64,000 nt of DNA from Parasediminibacterium sp051861445 (GTDB lineage: Bacteria; Bacteroidota; Bacteroidia; Chitinophagales; Chitinophagaceae), in NCBI GenBank assembly GCA_051861445.1, contig JBHYCS010000005.1, forward strand, positions 62,001 through 126,000. Direction: 5' to 3'. The first letter of the stretch is position 1, and every line of letters begins with the position of its first letter. Under the pieces are notes generated by a model, which was not told the DNA's origin, made no database searches, and was given only the letters and a program-made list of their open reading frames with translations. Positions 1-8,229 of the stretch are shown here, one piece after another. The position numbers and the translations under genes are program-made.

Positions 1-1081
1 CTATAAAATTTGTTTTTGCAAAGTCTAATTCTTTGTATTGCGTAATGTTTTGAAGCAAAATAACTTTTCCAATTTCAATTTCTGCTTGTTCACCAGTTGG
101 AATAATTTTAATCGGAATAATTTCCTTTTCGAAATAACTTTCTTTATTATCCGCAAAAATTTTTATAGGCTCTACTTTAGCATTTTTACTTACAGTATTG
201 TTGTTGAATAATTCTTGGGTTAAACTTTTAATCAAGTCGTTTTTAGAAGCAATTTCTTCAACTGATTTTCCAATGATATATTCAGCTTTTAAGCCAGTAA
301 TTTGTAAAGCCATATTGTTCATAAACAATATTTTTTGATATTGATCCAATCCAATAACAGGGTCGTTCATATTGTTGATGAGTGTTTCAATTCGCTTTTT
401 TTCAATCAATAATTTTTCAATATTTCCAGCTTTATATTCTTCTAATTTTTCGGCCATTGTATTAAATGCAGCAGCTAAATCGCCAAATTCATTTTGTTTT
501 TTAAAATGTACTCTTTGAGCATAGTTTTCGGCAGCAATTTCTTTAATGCTTTGGGTAAGTTGTTGAATAGGATTGGCAATATTTCCTGGTAAATTAAAAA
601 GCATGGTTAATGCAATAATAAAGCAAACTGTGCCAACAATAGTAATCCAGAAAAGTGAGTTAGAGGCGGTTTGTTCGGCAATTTTTCCTTTACGTTCAAT
701 AGCAAGCATATTTAATAACACAATGTCTGACATTGTTTTTCTCACTTGCTTTTTTAAAACATCGTTATTTGGATTTTTTTGTAGTTGAAAAAAAAGCTGA
801 GCAAGATTGTTAGTAAGTTCTTTTTCACCTATTTCAGTAATGTTGTTTTGTTGTAAGAGAAGATTATTGGTAAATAATTGTTTAGCATCGGCATGAATAA
901 CATCATTATCTATAGCTAGTTGCATTTTTCTTAAATAGTCTAGAGAATTGAAGTTGGCAACTAAAATGTTTTTCGTTTCACGATTTAAACGATTAATATA
1001 CGCAACGCTAATAGTGGTAAGTAGTAGAATCATTACGAATAATAATCCTATACCCATTGATAGTTTTCCTTTTATTTTCAT
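1..1081 (-). CDS. Membrane sensor histidine kinase of the kdp locus (3' end outside window)
   Basis: Open to the window edge, so only the first ~360 residues are visible. They read as an N-terminal membrane segment (about 8-28), an extracytoplasmic helical sensor of ~115 residues, a second membrane segment (about 145-170), a HAMP linker, and a PAS domain (about 230-340), ending in ELDFAKTNFI, which resembles the start of a HisKA dimerisation helix. The kinase core itself lies beyond the edge. The start codon overlaps the kdpD stop codon by one base (TAATG), so the two are translationally coupled. I infer it is the kinase partner of the adjacent KdpD sensor and of the NtrC-type regulator upstream; no direct evidence of the pairing is in the sequence. 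Confidence 0.85.
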   Translation of the reverse strand, partial: MKIKGKLSMGIGLLFVMILLLTTISVAYINRLNRETKNILVANFNSLDYLRKMQLAIDNDVIHADAKQLFTNNLLLQQNNITEIGEKELTNNLAQLFFQLQKNPNNDVLKKQVRKTMSDIVLLNMLAIERKGKIAEQTASNSLFWITIVGTVCFIIALTMLFNLPGNIANPIQQLTQSIKEIAAENYAQRVHFKKQNEFGDLAAAFNTMAEKLEEYKAGNIEKLLIEKKRIETLINNMNDPVIGLDQYQKILFMNNMALQITGLKAEYIIGKSVEEIASKNDLIKSLTQELFNNNTVSKNAKVEPIKIFADNKESYFEKEIIPIKIIPTGEQAEIEIGKVILLQNITQYKELDFAKTNFI

Positions 1082-2205
1082 TAACTCAAAATTACAAGGT
1101 CAATATTGTTTACCGATAGTTTTTTAAGTAGTTGGTTAAATACATTGGTAGCAAGAATAATTCTCAATAAACTAAAGTGTGGTTTGCCAATACAAATAGT
1201 GGTTATTTTTCGTTCTTCACACAATTCCATAATTGCTGTAGCAATGTTTTTGCTTTCTACTTTAATAATTTCAGCACCTAATTCTGTAGCAAGTTTAAAA
1301 TTATTAATCAAGTGTCTTTGTTTATCTAAAGCAATTTTGTCGCTACTTTCTTCAGGTGTTTGTACATATAAGGTGTACCAACTGCTATTGTAATAATTTG
1401 CAAGTCTAGCTGTTTTTCGAATCACAGTTTTGGCAGTTGTTTCATTAGAGCTAATACATGCTAAAAAACGTTCGTGTTTAATTGTGTTTACTTTTTTTAT
1501 CTCTGTTTCTACTTTTCTAACTACTTGTGCTGCCACTTCTTTTAAAGCTAACTCTCTTAGTTGCAAAATATGATCGCTTTTAAAAAAATTGTTGAGAGCT
1601 GTTTCAATTTTATCGGCTTTGTAAATTTTGCCTTCTTTAAGTCTTGTTATCAATTCATCAGCCGTTAAATCAATATTTACCACTTCGTCTGCAATTGCCA
1701 ATACTTTATCTGGAATTCGTTCTGCCACTTCAATTCCTGTAATTTCTTTTACTTCGTTATTCAAGCTTTCAATATGTTGAATGTTTACAGCAGAAATTAC
1801 GTTTATTCCAGCATCTAATATTTCCAACACATCTTGCCAGCGTTTTTCGTTTTTACTTCCTTCAATATTTGTATGAGCCAATTCGTCTATAATTACAACT
1901 TCTGGTCGTAATCCAATAACAGCCTGTACATCTAATTCTTCCAATTCCTTTCCTTTATAAAAAATATTTCTTCTTGGAATAATTGGTAAGCCTTGTAGTA
2001 AGCTGTGTGTTTCTTGTCGATTATGCGTTTCGATGTAGCCAATTTTTATATCAATTCCATTTTTCAGTAACGCATGTGCTTCTTGCAGCATTCGATAAGT
2101 TTTGCCTACACCTGCACTCATACCAATGTAAATTTTAAATTTACCTCGTCTCGATTTTTTAATTAAATCAAGAAAATGCTGTACTGTTTGGTCTTTACTA
2201 TTCAT
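1081..2205 (-). CDS. kdpD: KdpD sensor region without kinase (KdpD + universal stress domains)
   Basis: 374 residues, against about 890 for the full E. coli KdpD. The first ~210 residues are the cytoplasmic KdpD domain, with a P-loop (GMSAGVGKT, about 28-36) and the family signature VVIIDELAHTNIEGSKNEKRW. Residues ~245-374 form a universal-stress-protein (Usp) domain. The four-helix membrane segment, GAF and histidine kinase parts of classical KdpD are absent; a separate kinase follows with a one-base overlap. The start also overlaps the porin stop by one base. In known KdpD proteins this half senses K+ supply and binds nucleotides. Here it presumably modulates the neighbouring kinase in trans. 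Confidence 0.93.
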   Translation of the reverse strand: MNSKDQTVQHFLDLIKKSRRGKFKIYIGMSAGVGKTYRMLQEAHALLKNGIDIKIGYIETHNRQETHSLLQGLPIIPRRNIFYKGKELEELDVQAVIGLRPEVVIIDELAHTNIEGSKNEKRWQDVLEILDAGINVISAVNIQHIESLNNEVKEITGIEVAERIPDKVLAIADEVVNIDLTADELITRLKEGKIYKADKIETALNNFFKSDHILQLRELALKEVAAQVVRKVETEIKKVNTIKHERFLACISSNETTAKTVIRKTARLANYYNSSWYTLYVQTPEESSDKIALDKQRHLINNFKLATELGAEIIKVESKNIATAIMELCEERKITTICIGKPHFSLLRIILATNVFNQLLKKLSVNNIDLVILS

Positions 2206-3281
2206 TAGAATGAAATGGCTAAGGCTGTGGTTAAAATAAAGTTGTTATTTACAAGATTGTCTTTTCTAAGAAAAACAGGGTTCTCTGCATTTAGTCCTCT
2301 AGCTTCTAATCGCCACAAAATATTTGGTGCAACCGCATAATCGTAATTTAATGAATAACCCAATGTTTTCAAGGTAAATGGTGTATTTGTTTGAATAAGT
2401 ACTGCGTTTTTATCGTTATAATACTCAAATCTTGCTGCAAATTGATGTTTTTCACTTGGATTAATTTTTACAATCATTACGGGTGAATACCAAATATTGT
2501 AAGCCTTGCTGCCCTTAGCTTTTTGTTCTGCTCCAATATCAAATCCTGTTGTTAATGCCAACTTATCCGTTAGTTGAATAATGCTGTAAAAATTATGAAA
2601 GTATCTCATTTGCCTTACACTATCGGGCTTATCGTTTCCAATAAATGAACTACTATTGATGGTGATTTTTGAATTTGGTTTATAAGTAATTTGATGTCCA
2701 AAACTAGGGGTGTTGTTGCCATCAATACGTTGTATACGTTGCCATCCATTTAAGAGTAAAGCACTTAAAAACCACTTTTCATTAGTAGAAGTGTACGAGA
2801 GTTTTAAACCAGATTCGTAATAAGGCGAATTATCGGCAAGAATACTTCTAGTTAGCGTCCAACAATCTTTTCCAATTGCACTTTCAAAACCAATATGAGA
2901 CGAAAAAATACCAGCATCTAACCATAGATTTTTTTTTTGACTCAGTTGTAAACCCACATTTGCCTCAAAAATGTTTTTTAAAACCCCATTTTCAGCAGCC
3001 AAATTTGCATTCATATAAGTACCCGTAGCAACAGCAAAATTTGCTCTAGTGTTTTTATTGATGTAAGCTGCTTTAATAAAGCCCAAATTTAAATTGGTTT
3101 CATTATGCCGATTGTAAGCATAAAAAAATGAGGGTTTATTATGATTGGAAGGCTTATTAAAGTCGTAGCTGTAGTAAGTTTCTACATATCCGCTAATTGT
3201 AAAATTGGGCTTACTACTATCTATTTGTGCATTGGTAGTAAAACTAGCAATCGGCAATAAACAGAAAAACAATTTTTTCAT
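2205..3281 (-). CDS. Outer-membrane beta-barrel porin in the kdp operon
   Basis: 358 residues with a signal peptide (MKKLFFCLLPIASFTTNAQ, cleavage about residue 19) followed by alternating hydrophobic/aromatic strands and a C-terminal strand ending in ALAISF, the terminal-phenylalanine signature of barrel proteins. The text (SGYVETYYSYDFNKP; FEYYNDKNAV) matches the putative beta-barrel porin-2 type common in Bacteroidota. It lies 5 bp after kdpC and overlaps the kdpD start by one base, so it is part of the operon. I infer that it lets K+ or a counter-ion cross the outer membrane when the high-affinity pump is made; the substrate is not shown by the sequence. Confidence 0.85.
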   Translation of the reverse strand: MKKLFFCLLPIASFTTNAQIDSSKPNFTISGYVETYYSYDFNKPSNHNKPSFFYAYNRHNETNLNLGFIKAAYINKNTRANFAVATGTYMNANLAAENGVLKNIFEANVGLQLSQKKNLWLDAGIFSSHIGFESAIGKDCWTLTRSILADNSPYYESGLKLSYTSTNEKWFLSALLLNGWQRIQRIDGNNTPSFGHQITYKPNSKITINSSSFIGNDKPDSVRQMRYFHNFYSIIQLTDKLALTTGFDIGAEQKAKGSKAYNIWYSPVMIVKINPSEKHQFAARFEYYNDKNAVLIQTNTPFTLKTLGYSLNYDYAVAPNILWRLEARGLNAENPVFLRKDNLVNNNFILTTALAISF

Positions 3282-3286
3282 TCTTT

Positions 3287-3847
3287 CTATTTTAAATGAT
3301 CTAATGCTAAGTTGAGTTTTAAAACATGAACTGTTTCTGTTCCTAAAAATCCAAATAAAGGTTTTTCGGTATTGTTCATGATTAATTGCTGCAAATTGCC
3401 TGCTGCAATTCCTCTTATTTTCGCAATTCTTTTTACTTGAATATTGGCTGCATCAACAGAAATATGAGGGTCTAAACCGCTTCCGCTTGCTGTTACCAAT
3501 TCTGATGGAATTTCTGAGGCTTTAGCGGTAGGATTGTGAGCTAAAAACGTATCAATTCTTGCTTTAACTTGCTTTAAATAGTCAGGATTTGTTGGTCCTT
3601 TATTGCTACCTGCCGAACCTGCTGCATTATAAGCAACAGCTGATGGTCTAGACCAGAAATATGCATCATCCGTAAATGTTTGACCAATATTGCTATAATA
3701 TTTTTTGCCATTGTTCATTATTGTTTCACCATTGCCTTTATGGCTGCTTAATTGTGCAAAACCAAGTACAAGAATGGTATAAATGCCTGAAAAAAGAACC
3801 AAAAAAACAAGTGTTATTCGTATAGATTGAAAAATAAATGGTTTCAT
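3287..3847 (-). CDS. kdpC: Potassium-transporting ATPase subunit C
   Basis: 186 residues, close to the 190 of E. coli KdpC. One N-terminal membrane helix (about 10-32) is followed by the periplasmic domain with the family hallmarks FWSRPSA, NKGPTNPDYL and SGSGLDPHIS. KdpC stabilises the KdpFABC complex and raises its K+/ATP affinity. The start lies 10 bp downstream of the kdpB stop and the stop 5 bp upstream of the porin start, which indicates one transcript. Confidence 0.97.
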   Translation of the reverse strand: MKPFIFQSIRITLVFLVLFSGIYTILVLGFAQLSSHKGNGETIMNNGKKYYSNIGQTFTDDAYFWSRPSAVAYNAAGSAGSNKGPTNPDYLKQVKARIDTFLAHNPTAKASEIPSELVTASGSGLDPHISVDAANIQVKRIAKIRGIAAGNLQQLIMNNTEKPLFGFLGTETVHVLKLNLALDHLK

Positions 3848-3857
3848 ATTGTTTGTT

Positions 3858-5903
3858 TTAAATGAAGAGTGATACGATAAGATCTAATGCTTTAATTCCA
3901 ATAAATGGAATAAGAATACCACCAACTCCGTAGATTAATAAATTTCTTCTTAACAAGGCACTTGCACCAATGGGTTTGTAAGCAACGCCTTTTAATGCCA
4001 ACGGAATAAGTAAAGGAATAATGATTGCATTAAAAATAACTGCCGATAAAATGGCACTTTCTGCACTATGTAGGTGCATAATATTTAAGCCTTGTAAACT
4101 AGGAATAGATGATATGAAAAGAGCTGGTACAATAGCAAAATATTTAGCCACATCGTTGGCAATACTAAATGTAGTTAAAGTGCCTCTTGTCATTAACAAT
4201 TGTTTTCCTATTTCTACTACTTCAATCAATTTCGTTGGATCATTATCTAAGTCAACCATATTACCTGCTTCTTTAGCCGCTTGTGTTCCACTATTCATGG
4301 CTACTCCTACATCCGCTTGAGCAAGTGCTGGAGCGTCGTTAGTTCCATCACCCATCATGGCTACCAATCTACCTTCACTTTGTTCTTTTTTAATGTAGTT
4401 CATTTTGTCTTCAGGTTTCGCTTCGGCAATAAAATCGTCTACACCAGCTTTTTCGGCAATAAATTTTGCTGTTAAAGGATTGTCGCCAGTAACCATAACG
4501 GTTTTAATGCCCATTTTACGTAAGCGTTCAAATCGTTCACTAATACCTGGCTTTATAATATCTTGTAATTCTATAACGCCCAAAACTTGTTCATTTTCTG
4601 CTACTACAAGTGGTGTTCCTCCATTGCTAGAAATTTGTTTTACACGTTCAGCAATATCAGACGGGAAAACATTACCTGCTTTTTCAACTAATTGCTGAAT
4701 TGCATCAGATGCTCCTTTACGAATACGAGTGTTATTAAAATCTATTCCTGAGCTTCTTGTTTCGGCTGTAAATTTGATAAAACGAGCATTTGGAATGCTT
4801 TCATTTTTCGGTTGAAAACCAGACAATTCAATAATAGATTTCCCTTCAGGTGTATCATCGGCTAAAGAGCTTAAAACAGCTGCATTTATAAAGTAAGTAG
4901 CATCAATACCATTGGCTGCATAGAATTGTGTGGCTTTTCTGTTGCCAATAGTAATGGTTCCTGTTTTATCTAGTAGCAACACGTCAATATCTCCTGCAGT
5001 TTCTACAGCTTTACCACTTTTGGTAATTACGTTTGCTCTTAAAGCTCTGTCCATACCTGCAATACCAATGGCAGATAATAATCCACCAATTGTAGTTGGA
5101 ATAAGGCAAACAAATAAAGCAATGAATGCAGCAATGGTAATAGGTGTTTGTGCATAAGCTGCAAATGGCTGAAGCGTAACTGTTACAATGATAAATACCA
5201 GCGTAAAACCTGCTAATAAAATGGTTAATGCAATTTCGTTTGGTGTTTTTTGACGAGAAGCTCCCTCTACTAAAGCAATCATTTTGTCTAAAAAACTTTT
5301 ACCTTGTTCTGTTGTAACCCTAACCATTATTCTATCTGATAATACTTTGGTGCCACCAGTAACGCTACTTTTATCGCCACCAGCTTCACGTATTACGGGT
5401 GCACTTTCACCAGTAATGGCACTTTCGTCAATAGTGGCTAAACCTTCAATAATTTCTCCATCATTTGGTATTACATCGCCTGCTTCACATACAAACACAT
5501 CGCCTTTTTGTAAATAGGAAGAAGGTACAATTTTTATTTCATTGGTATATATGTCACCAACAGCCTGCACTAGTTTAGCAGGTGTGGTTTCTCTGGTTTT
5601 ACGTAAACTATTGGCTTGGGCTTTGCCTCTAGCTTCTGCAATGGCTTCTGCAAAATTTGCAAATAACAAAGTGATGAACAAAATAAAAGTGATGGTGCAA
5701 TTGTATCCAATACTTCCTTGGTTTTGTTCGCCCAAAATAATCCAAATGCATACACCTGCCATTATGAATGTGCCTATCCAAACTGTAAACATGACTGGAT
5801 TACGAAACATTTTTACGGGATGCAATTTTACAAATGACTGAACAAAGGCTTCCTTTAAAAGTGAGCTTTCGAAAAGTTTATTTTTTTTACTTGATGCTGA
5901 CAT
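3858..5903 (-). CDS. kdpB: Potassium-transporting P-type ATPase subunit B
   Basis: 681 residues from the ATG at 5903, matching E. coli KdpB (682). Key motifs are TGES at 164-167 (actuator domain; the serine is the inhibitory phosphosite in E. coli), DKTGT with the catalytic aspartate at 312, and MVTGDNPLTAK and GDGTNDAPAL in the P domain. It hydrolyses ATP to drive K+ through KdpA. The frame stays open upstream to 6020, but that 39-residue stretch is encoded by repeat-like intergenic DNA and does not look like KdpB, so I chose the inner ATG, which gives the conserved MSASSKKNKLF start. Confidence 0.97.
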   Translation of the reverse strand: MSASSKKNKLFESSLLKEAFVQSFVKLHPVKMFRNPVMFTVWIGTFIMAGVCIWIILGEQNQGSIGYNCTITFILFITLLFANFAEAIAEARGKAQANSLRKTRETTPAKLVQAVGDIYTNEIKIVPSSYLQKGDVFVCEAGDVIPNDGEIIEGLATIDESAITGESAPVIREAGGDKSSVTGGTKVLSDRIMVRVTTEQGKSFLDKMIALVEGASRQKTPNEIALTILLAGFTLVFIIVTVTLQPFAAYAQTPITIAAFIALFVCLIPTTIGGLLSAIGIAGMDRALRANVITKSGKAVETAGDIDVLLLDKTGTITIGNRKATQFYAANGIDATYFINAAVLSSLADDTPEGKSIIELSGFQPKNESIPNARFIKFTAETRSSGIDFNNTRIRKGASDAIQQLVEKAGNVFPSDIAERVKQISSNGGTPLVVAENEQVLGVIELQDIIKPGISERFERLRKMGIKTVMVTGDNPLTAKFIAEKAGVDDFIAEAKPEDKMNYIKKEQSEGRLVAMMGDGTNDAPALAQADVGVAMNSGTQAAKEAGNMVDLDNDPTKLIEVVEIGKQLLMTRGTLTTFSIANDVAKYFAIVPALFISSIPSLQGLNIMHLHSAESAILSAVIFNAIIIPLLIPLALKGVAYKPIGASALLRRNLLIYGVGGILIPFIGIKALDLIVSLFI

Positions 5904-5949
5904 GATTGAATGTTTTTTATGTTTACCAACTGTTGTACATGCATGAGGC

Positions 5950-5991
5950 AATAGTGGCGACGCTCCGTTCAACTGTTGTGCTACTATTGAG
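5950..5991. repeat. Imperfect inverted repeat in the kdpA-kdpB gap
   Basis: CAATAGTGGC and GTGCTACTATTG pair with one mismatch around a ~20-nt loop. The direct repeat CAACTGTTGT also occurs twice about 40 bp apart (near 5928 and 5969). With the repeat at 6014-6063 this makes almost the whole 180-bp gap repeat-like, while all other kdp structural junctions are 10 bp or less. Confidence 0.4.
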
Positions 5992-6013
5992 CAATGTTGA
6001 TTAGCGATATAAA

Positions 6014-6063
6014 CGTACAAGAGTGCGACGCAACGGCAGCTGAAAAGCGATTCAATAGCTGGT
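6014..6063 (+). repeat. Interspersed intergenic repeat, copy 1 (between kdpA and kdpB)
   Basis: GTACAAGAGTGCGACGC, four unmatched bases, then GCAGCTGA recurs in the same orientation at 39366-39415, again in a gap between two minus-strand genes. A short inverted pair (AGCT...AGCT; in copy 2 AGC...GCT) lies in the less conserved right half of both copies. GC is well above that of the surrounding DNA. It may be a member of a multi-copy intergenic element; only two copies are visible here. Confidence 0.55.
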
Positions 6064-6083
6064 TAAACAAATAATTAAAAAAA

Positions 6084-7787
6084 TTATAGATGTAGTGAAA
6101 AATATTCTGCTAGTGGTCCTAATGCCAATGCTGGAAAAAACGATAATGCAGCAATAATTACAATAACAGCAAAAATCATGAATCCAAACGTTGCGGTATC
6201 TGTTTGTAGTGTGCCAGCACTTTGAGGAATATATTTTTTGTTCGCCAAAATACCTGCAATAGCTACAGGACCAATAATGGGTAAAAATCTTGCCAATAAC
6301 ATTATAATGCCACAACTAATATTCCAAAAAGGAGTATTATCACCCAAACCCTCAAAACCACTACCATTGTTGGCACTTGAAGATGTAAACTCGTACAACA
6401 TTTCGCTAAAACCATGATAGCCAGGATTGTTTAGCCAACCTGAATAAGCCTCAGGATTGTGTGCATACAAATAGCTTGCAATTGCTGTACCTGCAAGAAT
6501 AAGTAAAGGATGAAGCAATGCAATGCACATGGCAATTTTCATTTCTCTAGCTTCAATTTTTTTACCTAAAAATTCAGGTGTTCTTCCTACTAATAATCCA
6601 CTAATAAATACAGCAAGAATAATGAAAATATAAAAGTTTAAAAAGCCAACACCACAACCACCATAAAATGCATTAATCATCATTCCTAGCATTTGAAACA
6701 TACCACTTAGTGGGGTAAAACTATCATGCATGGCATTTACGCTACCAGTAGAAATAACGGTGGTAGCAATACTCCAAAAACCAGATGCTGCGGCACCAAA
6801 GCGAATTTCTTTTCCTTCCATGCTACCCATATTTTGTTGAATACCCAGTTTTGTTAAAGCAGTATTTCCATTTATTTCACTGTACATGGTAGGAATAACC
6901 AATAATAAAAATCCTAAAGTCATTACTCCAAAAATCATCCAAGCTAATTTTCGTTTGTTCAGCATAAAGCCAAGTGTAAAAATGAGTGCTAATGGAATCA
7001 ACATTTGCACAATAATTTCTACCATATTGGTAAAATAATTCGGATTTTCGAATGGATGTGCAGAATTAGCACCAAAAAAGCCACCACCATTGGTGCCTAA
7101 ATGCTTAATGGCTACAAAAGCAGCTACTGGACCACGACTTACTTGAACTGTATCGCCTTGAAGATTGGTAATGGTATCTTTACCTTGTAAAGTCATTGGC
7201 ATTCCATTAAAAATGAACAATACAGCAACTAATAACGAAATGGGCAATAGAATTCTGGTACATGATTGAATAAACAATACATAAAAATTGCCGAGTTGCT
7301 GTGTTGACTTTTCTTTCATTGCTCTAAACACAACTATGGCTATAGCAATGCCACAACCTGCACTAATAAATTGAAACAACATTACCACTAATTGTCCTAA
7401 ATATGACATGCCAGTTTCACCAGAATAGTGTTGTAAGTTGGTATTGGTAATAAAACTAATTGCTGTGTTGAATGCTAAATCGGCACTCATAGATGGATTA
7501 CTATCTGGGTTTAAAGGTAGCCAACCCATGTTGCAAAGCACAAACATGGCAAGTAAAAACCAAACGATATTAATAGTTAATAACGCTGCTAAATGTTGTT
7601 TCCAAGTCATTTCTTTTGATGGGTTGATGCCACTTAAACGAAATATCAGCTTGTCAATAGGTTGTAACAATACGTCTGGCCAAGTTTTTTGCTGAGAAAA
7701 TAGTTTTCCCATATATCTGCCTAATGGAATAGCAAGTATTATTACAATAGCATAACTAACAATAACACCCCATATTTCTGTGTTCAT
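6084..7787 (-). CDS. kdpA: Potassium-transporting ATPase subunit A
   Basis: 567 residues, the usual KdpA length. It is highly hydrophobic with ten or so membrane helices. The four K+ selectivity-filter loops of this channel-like subunit are visible: TNTNLQHYSG (114-123), GTNGGG (231-236), GGCGVG (376-381) and SSSANNGSGF (469-478). It binds and translocates K+ in the KdpFABC pump. The start lies only 4 bp after the kdpF stop; downstream, an unusually long 180-bp gap precedes kdpB. Confidence 0.98.
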   Translation of the reverse strand: MNTEIWGVIVSYAIVIILAIPLGRYMGKLFSQQKTWPDVLLQPIDKLIFRLSGINPSKEMTWKQHLAALLTINIVWFLLAMFVLCNMGWLPLNPDSNPSMSADLAFNTAISFITNTNLQHYSGETGMSYLGQLVVMLFQFISAGCGIAIAIVVFRAMKEKSTQQLGNFYVLFIQSCTRILLPISLLVAVLFIFNGMPMTLQGKDTITNLQGDTVQVSRGPVAAFVAIKHLGTNGGGFFGANSAHPFENPNYFTNMVEIIVQMLIPLALIFTLGFMLNKRKLAWMIFGVMTLGFLLLVIPTMYSEINGNTALTKLGIQQNMGSMEGKEIRFGAAASGFWSIATTVISTGSVNAMHDSFTPLSGMFQMLGMMINAFYGGCGVGFLNFYIFIILAVFISGLLVGRTPEFLGKKIEAREMKIAMCIALLHPLLILAGTAIASYLYAHNPEAYSGWLNNPGYHGFSEMLYEFTSSSANNGSGFEGLGDNTPFWNISCGIIMLLARFLPIIGPVAIAGILANKKYIPQSAGTLQTDTATFGFMIFAVIVIIAALSFFPALALGPLAEYFSLHL

Positions 7788-7791
7788 AAGT

Positions 7792-7869
7792 TTAAAATTT
7801 TTCGGGTTTAATTAAAACGTAGCACATATACGCAAATACAGCAATGGCTATAAAGAATAGGATTATCAT
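7792..7869 (-). CDS. kdpF: Potassium-transporting ATPase subunit F (25-residue membrane peptide)
   Basis: ATG at 7869, TAA at 7792-7794. The product, MIILFFIAIAVFAYMCYVLI followed by KPEKF, is a single hydrophobic helix ending in a short charged tail, the same plan as E. coli KdpF (29 residues, ending INAEAF). KdpF stabilises the KdpABC complex. It sits 4 bp upstream of kdpA and is too short for routine gene finders. Position, size and tail make the call firm despite weak sequence constraint. Confidence 0.88.
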   Translation of the reverse strand: MIILFFIAIAVFAYMCYVLIKPEKF

Positions 7870-7873
7870 GTTA

Positions 7874-7957
7874 TTAAATTTTTTCAAAGTATTGAATGGT
7901 TGCATAGAAAAGGCCAAATAAGGCAATACCTGTTGCAATGAGGATAAAATGAAGCAT
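7874..7957 (-). CDS. 27-residue single-helix membrane peptide upstream of kdpF
   Basis: ATG at 7957, TAA at 7874-7876; the product begins MLHFILIATGIALFGLFYAT and ends IQYFEKI. One membrane helix is followed by a short charged tail, the same plan as KdpF, which starts 4 bp downstream. The start follows the previous small gene's stop by 3 bp. No family is recognised. It could be a duplicated or diverged KdpF-like subunit, or an assembly or regulatory peptide. Tandem packing and matched topology support coding. Confidence 0.65.
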   Translation of the reverse strand: MLHFILIATGIALFGLFYATIQYFEKI

Positions 7958-7960
7958 TGT

Positions 7961-8074
7961 TTAAGCATTTAGTATTCTGTAAAAAATTCCGATGAATATT
8001 ATTGAACCATAAAAAATAGCTAGGAGATGCCAAGACTTTAAATTGTGTTTTAATGGAAGTTTAGATTGTTTCAT
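7961..8074 (-). CDS. 37-residue membrane peptide, first gene of the kdp operon
   Basis: ATG at 8074, TAA at 7961-7963. The product begins MKQSKLPLKHNLKSWHLLAI and continues FYGSIIFIGIFYRILNA: a basic N-terminal ~15 residues, then one membrane helix, suggesting an N-in orientation by the positive-inside rule. It begins about 25 nt after the -12 element of a candidate sigma-54 promoter and ends 3 bp before the next small gene. No family is recognised. Coding is inferred from spacing, the clean start/stop and a membrane-protein composition shared with its neighbours. Confidence 0.6.
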   Translation of the reverse strand: MKQSKLPLKHNLKSWHLLAIFYGSIIFIGIFYRILNA

Positions 8075-8098
8075 TTTTTTCTGTTTGGCATGTAGATT

Positions 8099-8113
8099 TC
8101 AATTCTCTTGCCA
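8099..8113 (-). promoter_or_regulatory. Candidate sigma-54 promoter of the kdp operon
   Basis: The minus strand reads TGGCAAG-AGAA-TTGA, which fits the sigma-54 -24/-12 pattern TGGCAC-N5-TTGC with exact spacing; the -12 GC is replaced by GA. It lies 25 bp upstream of the first small gene. The adjacent regulator carries the GAFTGA loop that contacts sigma-54, which makes the match more meaningful. I saw no good TAnnTTTG box here. Confidence 0.55.
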
Positions 8114-8183
8114 GAAATACTCTTTTTTTAAAACCCAATGCTGTAAAGCGTTTTATACAATTCATTATGTATAAGAAAAAGAA

Positions 8184-8206
8184 AACCCTTTCGAAATGAA
8201 AGGGTT
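8184..8206 (-). terminator. Terminator after the sigma-54 response regulator gene
   Basis: A perfect 9-bp stem (AACCCTTTC / GAAAGGGTT) with a 5-nt loop, followed on the minus strand by TTCTTTTTCTT. It separates the regulator from the kdp structural genes, so these are separate transcripts. Confidence 0.85.
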
Positions 8207-8229
8207 AATCGTATCGTTTTAAAAGGGGG

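Noticed and set aside
5904..6020. N-terminal extension of KdpB to 720 residues
   Set aside because: The extra 39 codons come from repeat-like spacer, do not resemble KdpB and would make the protein longer than the family norm; the inner ATG gives 681 residues, as expected.
7788..8183. c-di-AMP (ydaO-type) riboswitch before kdp
   Set aside because: The region is occupied by three small genes and a promoter; no ydaO-like conserved elements are visible.
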